From NCBI GenBank assembly GCA_963920665.1, contig OY987264.1, positions 25,586,906-25,650,905 on the forward strand: a stretch of DNA of 64,000 nucleotides. The letters are read 5' to 3'. Source of the stretch: Straminergon stramineum. Taxonomy: Eukaryota > Streptophyta > Bryopsida > Hypnales > Calliergonaceae. This document shows, in pieces, positions 59,801 through 64,000 of the stretch (positions within the stretch are counted from its first letter, which is position 1; every line of letters starts with the position of its first letter). The position numbers and the translations under genes were made by a program. The notes below the pieces were generated by a model. That model was not told the DNA's origin. It saw nothing but the letters and a program-made list of their open reading frames with translations, and made no database searches.

Positions 59801-61347
59801 AAAGTAATAACGATATTTGAAAACGAATTTATAGTGAAAGACATAATCACTAAGAAACAATTTGTGTGGTGGTTAAGTTAATAGTTGATTCATTGAACTG
59901 GCAGGTTTTAGAGGTTTTGGCAAATATTTGTGCAACTACACCATACCAAAATCTCAGTGTTCGCAACCGGGAGCTAGGAGTGATGTTTTAATAAACTCAT
60001 CTCCGTACTTACTGCCTGCTGTCGACATTAGACCTTTGGCCAGCTCCAACCAAGCGCGGTTTTTCTTGGCCTTCGAGATCGCTCAGTGATTGCAGAACAT
60101 TGCTTCATTCTAAACTGTAGATCCTTACAACATTTTCATTTTCATGCGTGGTTTCCTCAAAAGAAATATGGTGACGGACATAATCATAAATCATTAAGAA
60201 ACTAAGCGAAATATTTGTGTAGTTCTTAAGTCTAAATATACTCACATGTCGACATTGAACCATTGGCCCGCTCCACCAACGTGCGCTTCTTCATCTCCTG
60301 CGTCGCGTCTTCGACATTGCTCACTGATTGGACATCATTGCTTCATTCTATTGGTAAACCTTATAACAATTTCAACGTTCGTAAAATAATAATATGTAGT
60401 GAAAGACACAATTAGAAAGAAACAAGCAATTCATGCAATTCTAAACGTACTAGCTGACCTGTAGAGATTGGACCCATGGCCAGCTCCACCACCGCGCGCT
60501 TCTTAGGCTTCTCCGTCGAGTCTACGAGATTGCTCACTGGTTGCACATCATTTGCAGTATTTTCATGGTTTTCAGGAAAGTAATTGTAGTGGAAGACATA
60601 TTCTGTATCAAGAAACAAGCAATTAATCTAATTTTAAACGTACTGACCTGTTGTCGACAATGGACCGTTGACCAGCTCCACCAGCGGTCGCTTGGAATTC
60701 TTCTTCATCTTCTTCGTCGCGTCGTCATCTCTCAATTGCGCTTCATTATCGTGGCTCTCTTGCGAGGAGCATCGACCCGCTTCCAATTTGGACTTCCCGC
60801 GGAGGATACTCAGTTTACTCAAATTCCCGTCCGCGTCGAAATGCGTGAACTGGAATCGCGAAGGTTCCACCAGCACGAAGACGACGACATCTCCTACCTG
60901 GAAATTGTTGTCCACGGCCACCCGTCGCCACCCCTGCAGCCACTGGGGATCCCGCTTGGGCGTACCAAAGGAGACGCGCCACTTGCGCACCCCACCGGCG
61001 CCCTCGTCCGAAGTCGGGTTCGAGGCAGTCGTCGTCTCCAGCGTGACCACGCGCTCCAGCTGCCGGTAATGCTGGCGCACGAACGGCGACGGCACCGACA
61101 GGCTGCAGGCATTATTGAGCAGAAGCCCCGGCCTTCCTTTCGCCGCGTTGGGGTTTATAATCTTCACAAAGTGCGGCTTCTTGTCGAGGCGCTGCTGCTT
61201 CACCCAATGCAGCACTTTTGGGTCCACTCGCGTCGGGTCGCAGGTGGCGCCGTTGTAGGCGATGGCTTCCAGCTCCGGCTCCCACCGGCGCCTCCACTCC
61301 TCAACGTACGAGTAGGTCTCCCTGTCCGTCGGCCGGGCCCTCGGCAT
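56471..61347 (-). CDS. REM-like transcription factor with two B3 domains (spliced; carries a premature stop)
   Basis: Model on the minus strand: exon 1 61,347-60,648, exon 2 60,602-60,459, exon 3 59,532-59,207, exon 4 56,815-56,471. All junctions have GT and AG borders. The first two introns are phase 1 and the last is phase 0. The first B3 domain lies in exon 1 (about residues 58-172). The second spans exons 3 and 4, with HFVTVLSDAHVYHDFHL then VVPESFA and GKCWDLLV. Plant proteins with two or more B3 domains are usually nuclear DNA-binding regulators. An in-frame TAG at 56,789-56,791 would end the protein after about 398 residues instead of 504. The gene is therefore truncated, a recent pseudogene, a sequencing error or mis-modelled at exon 4. 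Coding composition is GC-rich, unlike the surroundings. Confidence 0.75.
56816..59206 (-). other. Long intron of the B3 gene (about 2.4 kb)
   Basis: It contains a cluster of GGCTTGCAAATGG-type words at 57,140-57,230 and a related set at 57,690-57,780, partly inverted (CCCACCCGTC and GACGGGTG). These look like ends of a small inserted element. A GC-richer open stretch at 57,887-58,138 (minus) reads FRQRSGVTTCFESPTTASLH. It is not B3-like and I could not fit it as an exon, though an extra exon cannot be excluded. Confidence 0.45.
59207..59532 (-). CDS. Exon 3 of the B3 gene: spacer and first part of the second B3 domain
   Basis: The acceptor is CCAATTTGCAG/GCGATGAG. It enters in phase 1 and completes a Gly codon with the previous exon. 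It encodes an Ala/Pro-rich and charged spacer, then FDPLGFTIKSQRRVTTVMEK and ERAKHAAIAQAQ. The B3 start HFVTVLSDAHVYHDFHL follows and ends phase 0 at CTG/GTCAGC. That sequence matches the beginning of B3 domains (hydrophobic strand, VY, F-L before a Pro). Confidence 0.8.
59780..59870 (-). repeat. Trace of a fifth copy of the linker-exon unit
   Basis: TAGTGAAAGACATAATCACT at about 59,832 matches the acceptor-side part of the other copies, at about 60,171, 60,399 and 60,587. The 3' half with the coding motif is missing. Confidence 0.4.
60013..60190 (-). pseudogene. Linker exon, fourth copy, decayed
   Basis: Homology to exon 2 runs from GATTATGTCCGTCACCAT through LQSLSDLE, then in a second frame KKNRAWLELAKGLMST. 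Between the two halves it is about 11 bases shorter than exon 2, which shifts the frame. The donor AGTAAGTAC is a good consensus and keeps phase 1. It is probably not used, or it truncates the protein if used. Confidence 0.6.
60246..60412 (-). pseudogene. Linker exon, third copy, decayed
   Basis: The sequence parallels exon 2 and its upstream intron. The core frame reads NDVQSVSNVEDATQEMKKRT and then LVERANGSMST. The 3' splice site position now reads TAATTGTG with no AG. The next available AG (at ATAG/AATGAAG) would put a TGA directly after the junction. The donor (ACAT/GTGAGT) keeps phase 1. It is probably skipped in the mRNA. Confidence 0.65.
60459..60602 (-). CDS. Exon 2 of the B3 gene: duplicated linker exon, intact copy
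   Basis: The exon is 144 bases, exactly 48 codons. It is bounded by TTGATACAG and GTCAGC and is phase 1 on both sides, so adding or removing it keeps the frame. It reads through NDVQPVSNLVD and KPKKRAVVELAMGPIST. The last part repeats the motif at the end of exon 1: KKR, then VEL, then GP, then ST. The motif is basic and could be a nuclear signal or contact surface. Its function is unknown. Confidence 0.75.
60648..61347 (-). CDS. Exon 1 of the B3 gene: complete first B3 domain
   Basis: The ATG at 61,347 (context CACAAGGATGCC) begins MPRARPTDRETYSYVEEW. An upstream in-frame extension exists but looks like leader sequence. B3 hallmarks follow in order: PHFVKIINP (58-66), SLSVPSPFVRQHY (82-94), VTLE, KWRVSFG (122-128), LQGWRRVAVDNNFQVGDVVV (137-156) and RFQFTHF. 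After the domain a basic linker, KKMKKNSKRPLVELVNGPLS, carries the first copy of the motif repeated in the following exons. The exon ends at 60,648 in phase 1 before GTCAGT. Confidence 0.88.
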
Positions 61348-61394
61348 CCTTGTGATCGATCGATCCAAGCTCGCTAGCTCGTCTTCTCCACCGA

Positions 61395-61405
61395 GAATAT
61401 ATGTA
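61395..61405 (-). promoter_or_regulatory. Candidate TATA-like sequence of the B3 gene
   Basis: CATATATTC on the minus strand lies about 50-60 bases before the chosen ATG. The distance allows only a short leader, so it is a weak candidate. Confidence 0.25.
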
Positions 61406-61449
61406 ATCAGACACCCCCGAATCAGTTCACGTCGCAGCAACTTAACCCT

Positions 61450-62528
61450 CAGAACGGATCGCAGCTATCTTTGGCTACAATGTAGATTCCGGACGCTCCC
61501 CCCCTCACTGCAGTATACACAGACATCCCTCGATAAATGTCTCCTGTTGAAGATCGATATCTTTATATTGCTTGCTGGCATTCGATTAAACTGGTTCCGG
61601 CCTGCAGTGGCTGCGACGTACGTGCTTCAATGTATCTATCTGGTTGATGAATTGACGAGTTATTGCTGCTGGTGGATATGATTAATGGTCTTGAACATAG
61701 TGAGAAGAAAATTCTCCTGAGAATTATAGATGGTTTGTGCTGCAGATTTGTGAGAGATCAAGTGTGATTAATGAGATGTGGTATTCTGTTTGTTTAGGGC
61801 TCCACTGCTGTAAAATGGAGGACTGGAGCTGTTGTGACAGTGTGCAATCCCGGTGAAGAGATTGTCAAGGGGGTCTGAGATCATTGTGATTTCAAGAAGA
61901 AGGCGGTTTCTATTGATTTGGTAAGATGGCAAATAATGAGATGCACAAGCGGTCTTTTCTTTGATGATTGGGAGAGGGAGAGATTTAATTTAGTACAATT
62001 TTTGGTTCTGGAATTTGCTAATTTGTATGAAAGCAGCCAGCTTGATTGAAGAAACACTCGAAGGAGAGAGAAGACAGCTTGTGCATCTCATTAGGATACG
62101 AGAAACTGATTGATGACCACGATTTGAAGATTTCATGGTGCACCGCAGTTCGGTAAAGAAAATGATGAATGGATTGAAACATACATTGTGTGCTGGGGGG
62201 TCATTAATGGCCAGCCACAAATTTCATTTCATTTTTTCCTGGTAGTGTAATTTGCGATCATGACCAATGGATTTTTTCCTTATGAATTTTCTAAAATAGA
62301 AACTTCTTGTGATCCTTTCTAGAGTCACGAAACATTTCATCTATATAATGTGCATGAAATGGCATTTATTCATTAACAATCATATATAATCATATAGTAA
62401 TAGTGACGCATTCATAAATGGCAGTGTTGTTCACAATTAGCAAATTTTCTTCAAAAAATTCTAATATTATCCCATAGACTTGTAGCACACATTACTAGGA
62501 TTCCAACTAGTATAGCCAAAGTGCATTC
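61450..62528. other. Upstream region of the B3 gene, no gene seen
   Basis: Composition is intermediate, with no recognisable reading frame beyond short ones. It is likely promoter and intergenic DNA. Confidence 0.4.
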
Positions 62529-62529
62529 A

Positions 62530-62787
62530 ATTGGATTGATTGCTTCTAAGAGTCAAAAAAGGGATAGACTATTATTCTACATCAATGGTTGAAAATTTTG
62601 CTAAGAAGATTGCAAAGTAAGTGAAACTAGCTTATATAGGTTTTCAAACTCAAGATGAAATTGGATTGATTGTTTCTAAGAATAAGAAAAATGATATACT
62701 ATTACCTCTATGTCAATGGTTGAAAATTCTACTATGAGGATTGTAAAGTAAGCTTACAAACATTTATAGATTTTCCAACTCAAGATG
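62530..62787 (+). repeat. Tandem duplication, about 130 bp x 2
   Basis: TTGGATTGATTGCTTCTAAG at 62,531 and TTGGATTGATTGTTTCTAAG at 62,661 begin two units. Both contain TCAATGGTTGAAAATT and end AACTCAAGATGAAA. Confidence 0.75.
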
Positions 62788-62858
62788 AAAATGAAAAGAG
62801 AGTAGAAGATTGATATTTGGTTGCATATGGTGTAGTGATATATGTTGTAGGGGGGAAG

Positions 62859-63795
62859 TTAACCCCTTAAGTTCTTTGACTTTGTTTTCACCGAAAATGC
62901 TCCAAAATTGCCATTTCTAGTACATGTATCAACTTTTGGAAAAAAAAACAATGTTTTGGGGAACATGTAATAGTAGGATCTTGTAGTATGCTGACTTGAG
63001 AACATTTCAAAAAAAAAATTCAAAAATTTCGACTATATAGATTGCAAGATATGAGTTTTCAAATTTACAAAAATCCTATTTTTGTCCCTACAAAAACCTA
63101 GGTAGTTGCACTTCACAAGTTCACATTTGTATAAAAAAAAATGTTCAAAATAGTGGTGCTTCTTTGGATTCATTCTTTGATTCAACTTAGCTACATGCTT
63201 GAAAAATTTCAGATCATTTGGAATTGTACAACATGTAGGAAAAATATAATAAGGAGAAAGAAGTAGAAAATGATTCCAAATACAAAATTGTTAACAATTT
63301 ATTTTCAGAATTTCAAAATTCCAATCCCAATGGTTGTAATGTTATAATAAACAATCTGCATAAAATAATCTATTTTTTTTAAATATAGAAATTTAAGTAA
63401 AATAATGGACTTCTAAGTTTATTTTAAAGTAGAGAGTCCAAAACTGCCTACAAACTAAAATTCTTCAAAACTTTTGACTCATTAATCAAAACGGAATGAT
63501 TCAAAGCTTTTTATGCTTATGTAAAAATAGGGAATTAATTTCCAATTATTTTTTGTGAAAAAAATGATTTTTTCTAATCTGCCAGAACAACCCATTTAAG
63601 GAAAAAAATAACATATTAGGCTATAACTTTTGACTCACAATTTCAAATGTCCTAAATTTTAGTGAATATGAAAGATATTCCTTGTCCCCACCTTCTCTTA
63701 AAGTTTGGTTTGAAAACATGGAAATCTGTACTCAAACGTACTTGCCCAAAATTTTTATGTTGCCAAAAAACATAGCTTGGTCCTTCAGGGGGTAA
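62859..63795 (+). mobile_element. TTAA-CCCC family element, long type, copy D (937 bp)
   Basis: It begins TTAACCCCTTAAGTTCTTTG and ends TTGGTCCTTCAGGGGGTAA. The interior matches copies A and B along its length. Confidence 0.7.
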
Positions 63796-64000
63796 CTATA
63801 AGCTTGGCAATTTAAGTTTCCCAAACAAGTGTGCAAAAAGCATCTTTAATTTACTAATAAATAATATTATGAATGGTAAAACTATTTTCTTTCATAAATA
63901 TATAGATTATGGAAATATACCATATATTCATATAGAGTAAATACTATATATTCATCCAAATCTATATACATTTATCCAAACTTGACAATGTTGTCTACCT
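63796..64000. other. Window end, AT-rich, nothing seen
   Basis: TATATTCAT-type words repeat loosely. No feature can be supported. Confidence 0.4.

Noticed and set aside
60541..61377. 278-codon plus-strand frame and other frames over 60.6-61.4 kb
   Set aside because: The minus strand encodes a clear B3 domain. The plus frames are Arg-rich, low-complexity shadows.

Overview
The window is AT-rich nuclear DNA from a land plant. The main evidence is a gene with plant-type B3 DNA-binding domains (REM-like) at the right end. Spliced genes, CACTA-type and PIF/Harbinger-type transposons and poly(A)-tailed retroposon ends agree with this. I cannot name the lineage from the sequence alone. No rRNA genes, convincing tRNA genes, CRISPR arrays or bacterial-style operons were seen.

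Layout. 1-17.0 kb is gene-free and repeat-derived. It holds retroposon tails, a ~1.07 kb fold-back (5.89-6.96 kb), a ~175 bp tandem repeat (8.96-9.52 kb), a ~760 bp tandem repeat (12.3-14.6 kb) and two small inverted-repeat elements near 17 kb. One of those has a 9-bp target duplication. 17,396-20,913 is a structurally complete PIF/Harbinger transposon with 16-bp inverted ends, a TTA target duplication, a two-exon Myb/SANT-like ORF1 and an uninterrupted DDE transposase. 21-55 kb is almost entirely non-coding elements. The dominant family is bounded by TTAA-CCCCTAAA and its inverse, is about 0.27-1.1 kb long, and in places is stacked end to end sharing one TTAA. Between these lie three 0.37-0.41 kb MITEs with TTA duplications, a 179-bp CACTA MITE with an AAT duplication, two elements with GATTGCAAGAAACACTT ends, and several hairpins. 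41.6-44.0 kb has lower repeat content and may be a decayed or unrecognised gene on the minus strand.

The right end (56.5-61.35 kb, minus strand) holds the only likely host gene. It is a two-B3-domain transcription-factor gene whose exons join in consistent phases. A short symmetric exon with its flanking introns has been tandemly duplicated. One extra copy is intact, two are decayed, and there is a trace of another. The last exon has an in-frame TAG inside the second B3 domain, so this allele would be truncated unless the base is an error or the exon is spliced differently.

The Harbinger genes form one self-contained mobile unit: transposase plus DNA-binding partner. The most unusual signal is the abundant TTAA-flanked family, whose structure recalls piggyBac or Sola3 transposons.
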